From NCBI GenBank assembly GCA_963814875.1, contig CAWFFJ010000018.1:186001-250000 (forward strand): 64,000 bases of DNA, given 5' to 3'. Positions 44,922-52,485 of the stretch are shown here, one piece after another (position 1 is the stretch's first letter; every line of letters begins with the position of its first letter). The DNA comes from CAVSIS01 sp963814875 (lineage in GTDB: Bacteria > Acidobacteriota > Thermoanaerobaculia > Thermoanaerobaculales > Sulfomarinibacteraceae). Position numbers and translations under genes: made by a program. Under the pieces are notes generated by a model, which saw nothing but the letters and a program-made list of their open reading frames with translations, did not search any database and was not told the DNA's origin.

Positions 44922-45524
44922 ATGAGCCAAGAGATCGTCTACCGTCCGATCGGCATCGTCCACAGCCCGTTCACCGAGCGGGAGGGCACGCCGATCCAAC
45001 CCTCTCGAGCCGGGCATGCGATCGGGACGGTCGAGGTCTACCCGGAGTTCGTCAAGGGACTCGCGGACCTCGACGGGTTCTCGCACATCATCTTGCTGTG
45101 CCACCTCCACGCCTCGTCGGGCTACCGGCTCAAGGTCGTCCCGTTCCTCGACACCCGACTTCGCGGCCTCTTCGCCACGCGTGCACCCAATCGCCCGAAC
45201 CCGATCGGGCTTTCAATCGTGAGGCTGGTCGCCATCCAGGGCGGCATCCTGTCGATCGAGGGCGTCGATCTTCTCGACCACACTCCGGTGCTCGACATCA
45301 AGCCCTTCGTGGGAGAGTTCGACCACGTCGCCGATGCCCGGTTCGGCTGGCTCGAGGCCGCGCGCCGGCGCACCGACGTCCCGACGTCGCCGACGACAGG
45401 TTCAAATAGACCGTGTGCTCCGGCCGGGCCGGCGCGCGCGGTCTATCTGAGGCTGTCCACGAACTCGGCCATCTTGTCGAACGCTTCCTGGATCGAGGTC
45501 ACGGACCACAGCAGCGGCTGGTAG
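44922..45524 (+). CDS. trmO: tRNA (N6-threonylcarbamoyladenosine37-N6)-methyltransferase TrmO-like
   Basis: 200 residues. TrmO (TsaA/YaeB fold) methylates t6A37 of some tRNAs with S-adenosylmethionine. Family blocks are PIGIVHSPFTEREGTPIQP, LADLDGFSHIILLCHLH and ATRAPNRPNPIGLSIVRL, followed by GVDLLDHTPVLDIKPF. Homologues usually end near residue 160. The last 40 residues here (after RRRTDVP) are unlike the family and run antisense into the phenylalanine hydroxylase gene, so a frameshift or a natural read-on tail is possible. Start chosen at ATG; a GTG 27 bases upstream is possible. Confidence 0.88.
   Translation: MSQEIVYRPIGIVHSPFTEREGTPIQPSRAGHAIGTVEVYPEFVKGLADLDGFSHIILLCHLHASSGYRLKVVPFLDTRLRGLFATRAPNRPNPIGLSIVRLVAIQGGILSIEGVDLLDHTPVLDIKPFVGEFDHVADARFGWLEAARRRTDVPTSPTTGSNRPCAPAGPARAVYLRLSTNSAILSNASWIEVTDHSSGW
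45406..45446. terminator. Hairpin between trmO and phhA 3' ends
   Basis: ATAGACCG pairs with CGGTCTAT around a GC-rich loop that can itself fold. It spans the phhA stop codon. The tail on the minus strand is ATTTG, so termination activity is uncertain. Confidence 0.35.
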
Positions 45525-46258
45525 GTGGTGATCGGATAGGGCGTGCTCTTGGCGACGGCGGGGTCGAAGGGCCTGATCTCGACCCTGCCCGAAAGGGCGT
45601 GCTCGAGCTCGCCGTAGCTCGACAGCAGGCCGGCACCGTAGGCACGCAGCTGCCCCGCTTGCCACAGCACGCCGTACTCGATGGTAAACCAGTAGAGGGT
45701 GGCGAGCTGGTCGATCTGGCGCTCATCTGCAATCCGTGAGCCCTCGCCGAACTTCTGGGACAGATCGGCGAACTCGGGAATGGCGAGCATGGGCGCGTGT
45801 CCCATGAGCTCGTGGACGATGTCCGGCTCGGGCGTGTACAGGGGTTGCGAGTAGTGCCGGATGTACTGGGTGGCACAGAACACCCGCCGTCCGAGGTTGC
45901 TGAGGAACTCCCGAGCCGACACGAGACCGGCGACCGGGCGCAGCCGGAAGCCGGTGCGCCGCTCGAGAAACACGGACACGTCCCTGAGCTGGGGAATCTC
46001 GTCCCGCGAGTAGCCGAGCGCCCGGAAGACCTCGTTGAACTCGCGGCAGGCGTGGGTGGGATAGAGCTGCGAGAGGTGGTCGAAGACGGTCGCCCAGGTC
46101 CCGGCCTCGGTGTCGCTGTACGTTACGGTCTCGGGTGCGGAGTCCACACCCGGAGGAGGAGCGAGGCGGGCGATCTCGTTACGGCGCAGACGGTACTCTG
46201 AGTCGTGAAACCCGGGGTGGTCCGCCTCCAGCTCCACGATGTTGTCGAACTCGCTCAT
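45443..46258 (-). CDS. phhA: Phenylalanine 4-monooxygenase
   Basis: 271 residues, the size of bacterial pterin-dependent aromatic amino-acid hydroxylases. It converts phenylalanine to tyrosine with tetrahydrobiopterin or a related pterin and non-haem iron. The iron ligands are the two His of PDIVHELMGHAPML and Glu of WFTIEYGVLW. The pterin-binding region is RPVAGLVSAREFLSNLGRRV. Neither homogentisate-pathway genes nor pterin dehydratase adjoin it. Its 3' end overlaps the trmO frame by 82 bases on the opposite strand. Confidence 0.95.
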   Translation of the reverse strand: MSEFDNIVELEADHPGFHDSEYRLRRNEIARLAPPPGVDSAPETVTYSDTEAGTWATVFDHLSQLYPTHACREFNEVFRALGYSRDEIPQLRDVSVFLERRTGFRLRPVAGLVSAREFLSNLGRRVFCATQYIRHYSQPLYTPEPDIVHELMGHAPMLAIPEFADLSQKFGEGSRIADERQIDQLATLYWFTIEYGVLWQAGQLRAYGAGLLSSYGELEHALSGRVEIRPFDPAVAKSTPYPITTYQPLLWSVTSIQEAFDKMAEFVDSLR

Positions 46259-46408
46259 TCTCTCCCCCAGCGAAGACGGATCGGACTATGCCACGACCCC
46301 GCGCGGAGACGCAAGCAGGTCGAACCACCGCGTGCGACCGCCGGAGCCCGGGCCGGATCGTGGTAGCGTGGCGCTCCAGTCCCGACCTTGGACGGGGCTC
46401 GACGCACG

Positions 46409-47464
46409 ATGTCGAACATCGCAGTGCTCGTCTCCGGCGGGGTGGACAGCTCGGTCGCCCTCACCCGTCTCCACCGTTTGGGAGGTGACTCCCTGACGGC
46501 GTTCTACGTCAAGATCTGGCTCGAGGACGAGCTTGCCTTCCTCGGCTCGTGCCCATGGGAGGACGACCTGCGGCTGGTTCGGGAGGTGTGCGGACGGCTC
46601 GACCTTCCAATCGAGGTCGTTTCGCTGCAGCAGGAGTACTTCGCCCGGGTTGTCGACGAGGCGCTCGCCGAGCTACGAGCCGGCCGGACTCCCAGTCCAG
46701 ACGTGCTGTGCAACCGTCGCATCAAGTTCGGCGCCTTCCTTGACCGGATCGGGCGCGATTTCGACCTCGTCGCCTCCGGGCACTACGCCCGCACCCGGAA
46801 GGCTACCGACGGCCGCACCCAGCTCCTACGCGGCGTCGATCCCGTCAAGGACCAGACCTACTTCCTCAGCCGCCTCGACCAGTCCCAGGTCTCCCGCACG
46901 CGGTTTCCGATCGGCGACCTAGCAAAGCACGAGGTCAGATCCCTCGCCCGTGAGCTCGGACTGCCCAACGCCGACCGCCCCGACAGTCAGGGCATCTGCT
47001 TTCTCGGCAGGGTCCCTTACCCCGAGTTCATCCGTTTCCACCTCGGCGAGAGACCCGGCGAGATCCGGGACATCGACACCGGAACGCGTCTCGGAACCCA
47101 CCGCGGGCACTGGTTCCACACCGTCGGTCAGCGGCGCGGCCTCGGTCTCGCCGGCGGCCCGTGGTATGTGGTCCGCAAGGACGTCGACGACGACGTGATC
47201 TGGGTGTGTCACAGCGACCGCCTGTCCAACTGGGTTCGTCGCAGCTTCCGCGTGCCCCAACCCCGCTGGATCGCTGGCCCTCCCAGGCCCGGTAGGTTGG
47301 AGGTCCGCCTCCGCCACGGCCCCGTCACTGTCCCCTGCACGCTCGGTTTCGACGGAGAAGCCGTTGCGGTCGAGCTCGAGCGGGGCGATCCGGGGATCGC
47401 CGCCGGACAGTTCGCGGTCTTCTACGGCGGCGAGGTCTGCCTCGGCGGCGGCGCGATCGGCTAG
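46409..47464 (+). CDS. mnmA: tRNA-specific 2-thiouridylase
   Basis: 351 residues. MnmA activates U34 of Lys, Glu and Gln tRNAs with ATP and adds sulphur. Visible are the PP-loop AVLVSGGVDSSVA, the catalytic Cys101 in PDVLCNRRIKFG and the second Cys197 in DSQGICFLG; FHTVGQRRGLGL lies in the central domain. ATG chosen to start directly at the PP-loop strand. The stop TAG lies inside the CTAG at the left end of a 169-bp repeat element. Confidence 0.95.
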   Translation: MSNIAVLVSGGVDSSVALTRLHRLGGDSLTAFYVKIWLEDELAFLGSCPWEDDLRLVREVCGRLDLPIEVVSLQQEYFARVVDEALAELRAGRTPSPDVLCNRRIKFGAFLDRIGRDFDLVASGHYARTRKATDGRTQLLRGVDPVKDQTYFLSRLDQSQVSRTRFPIGDLAKHEVRSLARELGLPNADRPDSQGICFLGRVPYPEFIRFHLGERPGEIRDIDTGTRLGTHRGHWFHTVGQRRGLGLAGGPWYVVRKDVDDDVIWVCHSDRLSNWVRRSFRVPQPRWIAGPPRPGRLEVRLRHGPVTVPCTLGFDGEAVAVELERGDPGIAAGQFAVFYGGEVCLGGGAIG

Positions 47465-47629
47465 AGGCCCGGCCGGAAACCTCCTCACGGCTGCGAATCG
47501 CGACTGAGGTGCAATCTGCCGCGCCGGAAGTTCTTGAAGTAGAAGGTCTACATCTGCGCCCTTCCGGCGCCGCATCTCGCGCCTCCTCGCGACTCTCGCT
47601 TCGCGGGGGGTTCCCGGCCGGGCCTCTAG
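47461..47629 (+). repeat. 169-bp inverted-repeat element, copy 3
   Basis: CTAG at both ends; the left CTAG supplies the mnmA stop codon. Terminal repeats AGGCCCGGCCGGAAACC and the reverse complement of GGTTCCCGGCCGGGCCT pair with one mismatch. The internal stem GCGCCGGAAG / CTTCCGGCGC is intact. Length is identical to copies 1 and 2. Confidence 0.9.
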
Positions 47630-47684
47630 CCCGCGCGGCTCATCGGTCGGTGAACGCGGGACGAGAAGCGAAGACCAACCGTCA

Positions 47685-47713
47685 TTCACAGGGAGAAAGA
47701 CACGCGCTATGCT
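47685..47713 (+). promoter_or_regulatory. Candidate promoter of the zinc-ribbon-like gene
   Basis: TTCACA, 17-base spacer, TATGCT, ending 22 bases before the ATG; the gene has acgggagg as ribosome site. Confidence 0.5.
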
Positions 47714-47734
47714 GGTCTCGACGGGAGGCCTGCG

Positions 47735-48130
47735 ATGGAGTGGATCTACCACTGCCCACACTGCCGCGGAATGCTCAACCCCGATGAGACGATCATCCTG
47801 ATCGCGCTTCGAGAGGGTCATCAACTCCTGGTCGGTTTGCACCCGGAACCGGGCAACTACCACATGCACCTGCCGCCTGGCGCCGTCATGGATCAGGGCA
47901 GCCGGTGGAGCTTCCATTGCCCTCTCTGCCGTATCGCTCTCACCAGCGACCTCAACCCTGACCTGTGCGGCCTCGACCTGACCAGCGGCGGCAGCCGCCA
48001 TCGCATCTTCTTCTCGCGCCTCGCGGGTGAGGAAGCGACCTTCATCCTCAGCGCCGAGGGTCTGCTCACCAACTACGGCACCCACCGCGACAAGTACGTC
48101 GAGGAGCTGGTCCAGCGCATGTACACCTAG
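47735..48130 (+). CDS. Zinc-ribbon-like hypothetical protein
   Basis: 131 residues. Two Cys pairs, YHCPHC at residues 5-10 and FHCPLC in the middle, make a likely zinc ribbon. A C-terminal beta-rich part includes GSRHRIFFSRLAGEEATFIL. The family is not recognised and the role is unknown; zinc ribbons often bind nucleic acid or proteins. The stop TAG is inside CTAG and starts the inverted-repeat cluster described next. Confidence 0.75.
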   Translation: MEWIYHCPHCRGMLNPDETIILIALREGHQLLVGLHPEPGNYHMHLPPGAVMDQGSRWSFHCPLCRIALTSDLNPDLCGLDLTSGGSRHRIFFSRLAGEEATFILSAEGLLTNYGTHRDKYVEELVQRMYT

Positions 48131-48200
48131 CATTTCGTGATGGGTTGACCCAGGAGGTGTTGCCGGTCAGCTTTTCCGGGGTCAACCCATCGCGAAATGC
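48130..48200. repeat. 22-bp inverted repeat abutting a stop codon
   Basis: The arm GCATTTCGTGATGGGTTGAC plus CC pairs with the arm ending CATCGCGAAATGC with one mismatch in 22; the loop is 27 bases. The first base of the arm is the last base of the zinc-ribbon gene stop. It may act as a bidirectional terminator between convergent genes. Confidence 0.7.
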
Positions 48201-48203
48201 ATA

Positions 48204-48220
48204 GATGCGCTGCGCGCATC
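48204..48220 (-). repeat. 17-nt palindromic core shared with the 54-kb array
   Basis: GATGCGCTGCGCGCATC is exactly the reverse complement of GATGCGCGCAGCGCATC found three times at 54 kb. A second small palindrome (GGATTCGC-TCC-GCGAATCC) follows at 48237. Confidence 0.75.
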
Positions 48221-48256
48221 CTGAGTCGGGTCTGAGGATTCGCTCCGCGAATCCAA

Positions 48257-48334
48257 AGCAGTGCGCAGCTCAGAGCCCCCGGCCCGCCAGCGCCCCCTGG
48301 ATGCCGTTGATGGGGCTCTGGACTGTGCACTGCT
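48257..48334. repeat. 23-bp inverted repeat abutting the pgsA stop
   Basis: Arms AGCAGTGCGCAGCTCAGAGC plus CCC and the matching GGGGCTCTGGACTGTGCACT plus GCT differ at 3 of 23 positions. The right end joins the CTAG that holds the pgsA stop codon. Confidence 0.65.
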
Positions 48335-48965
48335 AGGGCTGGCGGTCCTGGCGCTTGTCCTCGAGAAGCCGGCCGATCCGGTAGATGTAATTGAAGCCGG
48401 ACACGATCACCAGGACGAACGAAGTGTAGAAGCAGGTCGCGGGGAGCCAGCCCGGTACCACCGCGAGGTTGGCGAGCAACACGACGGTGATCGTGATGAC
48501 CTGCATCGTCGTCGTCAGCTTGCCCAGAATCGACGGTGGAAAGTGCCGTAGGCCCTCCACCAGGTAGAGCACCAGCGCAACCACCATGATCAGGAAGTCA
48601 CGGAACAGGGCGATGATGGTCAACCACAGCGGGATCACCACCTCCTGGCCTTGGGGCACGGTCAGCGCCACGTAGGCACACGTGATGAGGATCTTGTCCG
48701 CGATCGGGTCGAGATAGGCGCCGAAGCGGGAGCGCATCTTCAGCCTTCGAGCAAGGTAGCCGTCCAGCGTATCGGTGAGCCCGGCGACCACGAAGGTCCA
48801 CAGCGCGAGGCGGAAGTCGTGCTCGTTGACCGAGATCACGAAAAACGGCACCATCGCCATCCTGAGCATGGTCAGGAAATTCGGCAGCGTCAGCGGGCGC
48901 AGGGAACGCTCGACTCGCTGGCGAATGCGCCCCCGCCCGGCGGCGCCGTTGCCGTCGTCGTTCAC
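48333..48965 (-). CDS. pgsA: CDP-diacylglycerol-glycerol-3-phosphate 3-phosphatidyltransferase
   Basis: 210 residues with about five to six membrane helices. The CDP-alcohol phosphotransferase signature D-G-x2-A-R-x8-G-x3-D-x3-D is complete (DGYLARRLKMRSRFGAYLDP). It makes phosphatidylglycerophosphate, precursor of phosphatidylglycerol. GTG start chosen: its GTGA overlaps the coaX stop by four bases and GAGGAG lies five bases ahead; an ATG 30 bases upstream is possible. A related CDP-alcohol transferase cannot be fully excluded. Confidence 0.9.
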   Translation of the reverse strand: MNDDGNGAAGRGRIRQRVERSLRPLTLPNFLTMLRMAMVPFFVISVNEHDFRLALWTFVVAGLTDTLDGYLARRLKMRSRFGAYLDPIADKILITCAYVALTVPQGQEVVIPLWLTIIALFRDFLIMVVALVLYLVEGLRHFPPSILGKLTTTMQVITITVVLLANLAVVPGWLPATCFYTSFVLVIVSGFNYIYRIGRLLEDKRQDRQP

Positions 48966-49747
48966 CGGCGCTCCTCGCCTCGGTTCTTCAGCCACAGGAG
49001 CCTGAGGCCCTCGAGCGTCAGGTCGGGCTCGACGTGATGAATCAGCACGAGGTGTCGAGCAACCTCGCTCGCGAATCCGCCGGTGGCTACGACGGTCGCG
49101 CCGGGAAGCTCCTCCAGAACGCGGCGGGTGATCCCCTCGACCAGCCCCAGATAGCCGTAGAACAGTCCCGATTGGATGCTGTCCACTGTGCCCTTGCCGA
49201 TCACTCGGGCCGGAGGTTCGAGGGCCACGCGCGGCAGCTTGGCGGTGCGGCCGAAAAGGGCGTCGGCGGTGATACCGGGACCGGGCGCAATGACGCCGCC
49301 CAGATACTCACCGCGCTCGGAGACGACCTCCCACGTCACGGCGGTCCCAAAGTCGATCACCAGGCACGGCCCGCCGAAGCGCGACCAGGCCGCGACGGCA
49401 TCGCACAGACGGTCGGCTCCCAGCTCTTGGGGCGCGTCGACTCGCAACGGCATGCCGGTGCGGATGCCGGGCTCGACAAAGAACGGTGGCCGACCCAGGT
49501 ACCTTTCCACACCCTCCGCAAGCCGAGGGTCCATCGGCGGCACGACGGAGGCGACTGCCACGCCGCCCAAATCTTCGGTGTCCACGCCTTCCCAGCGCAG
49601 CAGCTGCAGGAGCCACATCCCGACCTCATCCGCGGTGCGCTCCTCATGTGTCGTCAGCCGCCATCGCCGGCGCAAAGCGTCGCCTACAAACAGACCGACC
49701 ACGGTGTTGGTGTTGCCCACGTCGAGGGCCAGAAGCAGATCGCCCAC
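48962..49747 (-). CDS. coaX: Type III pantothenate kinase
   Basis: 261 residues, normal for CoaX. It phosphorylates pantothenate in coenzyme A synthesis. Motifs are LLLALDVGNTNTVVGLF (phosphate 1), GADRLCDAVAA (pantothenate binding), VIDFGTAVTWEV (phosphate 2) and VVATGGFASEV (adenosine). GTG start selected because GGAGG is five bases upstream; a farther start lies in the divergent promoter region. It forms an operon with pgsA. Confidence 0.95.
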   Translation of the reverse strand: MGDLLLALDVGNTNTVVGLFVGDALRRRWRLTTHEERTADEVGMWLLQLLRWEGVDTEDLGGVAVASVVPPMDPRLAEGVERYLGRPPFFVEPGIRTGMPLRVDAPQELGADRLCDAVAAWSRFGGPCLVIDFGTAVTWEVVSERGEYLGGVIAPGPGITADALFGRTAKLPRVALEPPARVIGKGTVDSIQSGLFYGYLGLVEGITRRVLEELPGATVVATGGFASEVARHLVLIHHVEPDLTLEGLRLLWLKNRGEERR

Positions 49748-49822
49748 AGCGTCCTCCCGCGGCGCTACACTGCGATTCGCGCTCAGAACCGAGCCCATGC
49801 CGGTCCAGGGAGGCCATTCTAT

Positions 49823-50638
49823 ATGACGATGTTCACGGTTGACGGACCCAACGGGCCCGTGGCCGGAATCGACGAGGGCAACGGTCCGGCGGTGGCGTTG
49901 CTCGCCGGTTTAGGGGCTACTCATCGCTTGTGGGGTGAGCTGCCAGCCCTGATGGCGCGGCGCTTCCGCGTGGTCGCCCTCGACCCGCGCGGAGTCGGCG
50001 GATCGCGGGGCGGAGCGACCTTCACCGTGGAGCGCGCAGCCTCCGACGTCTGGACAGCCCTCGACGCTCTTGGCATCGATCGAGTCGCTCTGGTTGGAGC
50101 GAGCATGGGTGGGCTGGTCGCCCTCGCCGCCGCTCTCGCCCAGCCCGACCGCGTCTCCCATCTGGTTGCGATCTCCGCGGCCGCACACCTCAGCCGGCAC
50201 GGACGCCGGGTGCTCGGAGCCCTCGCCGAGGTGCTCGAACGGCTTCCCGCCAAGAGCTTCGGGCGCACACTGATGACGTTCGGCTTCGCCCCGCCGTTCG
50301 CGGAGCGCCATGGCGACTTCGTCGACGCCGCCGCCGAGCTGTACGGCCCTACACCCGAGGACGTCCCCGGCGCCCTGGCACAGTTGCGCCACCTGCTTGA
50401 GGGCTGGGACCTGCGCCCACGGCTGCCCGTGCTCACCGTTCCGGCCCTCGTGATGGGGGGTGGACGCGACCCGATCGTGGCGCTCGAGGACACCCGCGAA
50501 ATCGCCGCGGCGCTCCCCCGCGCACGACTGGTGGTGATCCCAAATGCCGGCCACTCGGTGCTTGCAGAGGGCGGTCTGGAGGTCCTCGAGGAGCTCACCA
50601 GCTTTCTGGCCGACGCGGAAGACCATGATCGCCAGTGA
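49823..50638 (+). CDS. Alpha/beta hydrolase
   Basis: 271 residues. Nucleophile Ser94 in GASMGG, acid Asp in GGGRDPIV and His in NAGHSV form the triad. The oxyanion region is AGLGATHRLW. It resembles 3-oxoadipate enol-lactonase and related esterases, but the substrate cannot be fixed. Divergent from coaX with a 75-base gap. Confidence 0.9.
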   Translation: MTMFTVDGPNGPVAGIDEGNGPAVALLAGLGATHRLWGELPALMARRFRVVALDPRGVGGSRGGATFTVERAASDVWTALDALGIDRVALVGASMGGLVALAAALAQPDRVSHLVAISAAAHLSRHGRRVLGALAEVLERLPAKSFGRTLMTFGFAPPFAERHGDFVDAAAELYGPTPEDVPGALAQLRHLLEGWDLRPRLPVLTVPALVMGGGRDPIVALEDTREIAAALPRARLVVIPNAGHSVLAEGGLEVLEELTSFLADAEDHDRQ

Positions 50639-50720
50639 CAGCACCCGGCAACCGGCTGTGGCATCATCGCGTACCTCTGCCGGAAGCCGAGGCCTGCATT
50701 CGGCTGAAAGGAGTCCATTC

Positions 50721-52484
50721 ATGCACGTCCGTCACACGGTCACCGCGCTCGGCGTGTCCGCGGCACTGCTCGCCGCAGCCGCACTCGGCGCTGAGGAGGC
50801 GCGGGTCCCGGTTCGAGAGGTTGCCCTTGACAACGGTCTCAAGCTGCTCCTGGTGGAGCGTCACGAGGCGCCCGCAATCGCGGCAGGGTGGGTCGCCCAC
50901 GTGGGCTCCGCCAACGAGCTCCCCGGCCAGACCGGCATTGCGCACCTGTTCGAGCACATGATGTTCAAGGGATCGACGACCATTGGCACCCGCGACTCGG
51001 CGGCCGAGACCGTCATCATGACCAAGCTCGACGCCGTCCGCTCCGAGATGGAGCATGAGTACTCGAACCTGCGCGAGGCCAAACGTCGTGGTGGCATCAC
51101 CGGCAGCATTTACGACCCCGCCAACCAGACTCCCAAGCTGGCTGAGCTGCGCCAACAGCTCGAGGAGCTTCAGGCCGAGCAGGCCAAGCTGATCGTGAAG
51201 GAGGAATTCGAGACGGTCTACGCCCGGGAGGGCGGATCGTCGCTCAACGCCTTCACCGACTACGACATGACCGTCTTCTTCTGCAACGTGCCGGCCAACA
51301 AGCTCGAGCTGTGGTTTTGGATGGAGTCCGATCGGCTCCTCCACCCGGTGTTCCGCGAGTTCTACTCCGAGCGTGACGTGGTGCGCGAAGAGCGCAGGAT
51401 GCGGGTCGAGTCCGACCCGACCGCGAAGTTCGAGGAGCAGTTCGACGCGATGTTCTGGCAGGCGCTCCCCTACCACCACCCGGTCGTGGGCTGGGCGAGC
51501 GACGTCGAATCGATCAACCGGGAGCAGGCCAACCGGTTTTTTTCCACGTACTACGCTCCCAACAACCTCACCGCCGCGATCGTGGGCGACTTCGACCCCG
51601 ACCAGGTGATTGCCCTGGCCAAGCGCTACTTCGGCCGGATCCCGCGCGGAGAGACGCCGCCGCCGGAGATCGTCACCGAGTCGACCGAGCAGCTCGCACC
51701 GCGGCGCATGTCGGCGGAGGCAGAGACCAACCCCTCAGTCTCGTTGCGCTGGCACGCGGTTCCTTTTGTGCACTCCGACGCCGCCGCACTCGACGTGATG
51801 TCGGACCTGCTGTCGGGACGGACCGGCCGGCTCTACCGTTCGCTCGTCGAAGGCAAGGGCATCGCCAGCGGAGAGCCGTACGCGTCGATGCGCCCGCTCC
51901 GCCTGGGCGGGTACGTCGAGCTCGGAGCCGAGATTGCCGACGGCCACACCCACGACGAGGTTGAGCACGCCATGATCGCGGAGGTCGACCGTCTCAAGAA
52001 CGAGCCGGTCACCCTCCATGAGCTGCAGAAGGTCAAGAACCAGAGCCTGGCCAACTCGTTCCGCCGCCTCCGGTCTAACTTCGGTCTCATGTTGCAGCTC
52101 TTGATCTACGACGCCGAAGGTGATTGGCACTACCTCAACGACGCCTACCAGAAGGTGCAGGCGGTCACCCCAGAGGACGTCCAGCGCGTCGCCAGGACCT
52201 ATTTCCCGAGCGAGGGGCTCGACGTACTCTGGTACAGCCGCAAGGAGGGAACGGCCGAGGATCCCGAACTGGCCGCGCTCCCGCCACAGGCCAAGGCGTA
52301 CGCCAAGGGAATGCTCGCCCAGATCGCGAAGGCTTCGGACCCGGCCAGCCTGCGCAAGGGCCTCCAGCAGATCCAGGCCCAGGCCAGCGAGGCGCCCGAT
52401 GAGTACCGTGCCGCGCTTCTGCTGATCGCGTCGCGGATCGAGGCTCGAATCGCCGAGCTCGAGACCGCCGGGAAGGAGAACTGA
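50721..52484 (+). CDS. M16-family zinc peptidase, catalytic subunit, exported
   Basis: 587 residues with a signal peptide (VSAALLAAAALGAEEA). The inverted zinc motif H75-L-F-E78-H79 is intact, and the distal Glu is in ERDVVREERRM. A roughly 60-residue charged helical insertion (about 100-170, EYSNLREAKRRGG to LEELQAEQAKLIV) separates HxxEH from the conserved NAFTDYDMT. M16 peptidases degrade peptides within a closed clam-shell formed by two halves, often as two proteins. The start has AAAGGAG seven bases ahead. It is followed after one base by its partner. Confidence 0.93.
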   Translation: MHVRHTVTALGVSAALLAAAALGAEEARVPVREVALDNGLKLLLVERHEAPAIAAGWVAHVGSANELPGQTGIAHLFEHMMFKGSTTIGTRDSAAETVIMTKLDAVRSEMEHEYSNLREAKRRGGITGSIYDPANQTPKLAELRQQLEELQAEQAKLIVKEEFETVYAREGGSSLNAFTDYDMTVFFCNVPANKLELWFWMESDRLLHPVFREFYSERDVVREERRMRVESDPTAKFEEQFDAMFWQALPYHHPVVGWASDVESINREQANRFFSTYYAPNNLTAAIVGDFDPDQVIALAKRYFGRIPRGETPPPEIVTESTEQLAPRRMSAEAETNPSVSLRWHAVPFVHSDAAALDVMSDLLSGRTGRLYRSLVEGKGIASGEPYASMRPLRLGGYVELGAEIADGHTHDEVEHAMIAEVDRLKNEPVTLHELQKVKNQSLANSFRRLRSNFGLMLQLLIYDAEGDWHYLNDAYQKVQAVTPEDVQRVARTYFPSEGLDVLWYSRKEGTAEDPELAALPPQAKAYAKGMLAQIAKASDPASLRKGLQQIQAQASEAPDEYRAALLLIASRIEARIAELETAGKEN

Positions 52485-52485
52485 G

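Noticed and set aside
26949..47629. Conserved peptide (RRKGADVVLLLQELPA type) encoded in each copy of the 169-bp element
   Set aside because: The similarity follows from DNA identity of the element. The frames have no start or ribosome site and run into flanking sequence at different lengths, so they are shadows.
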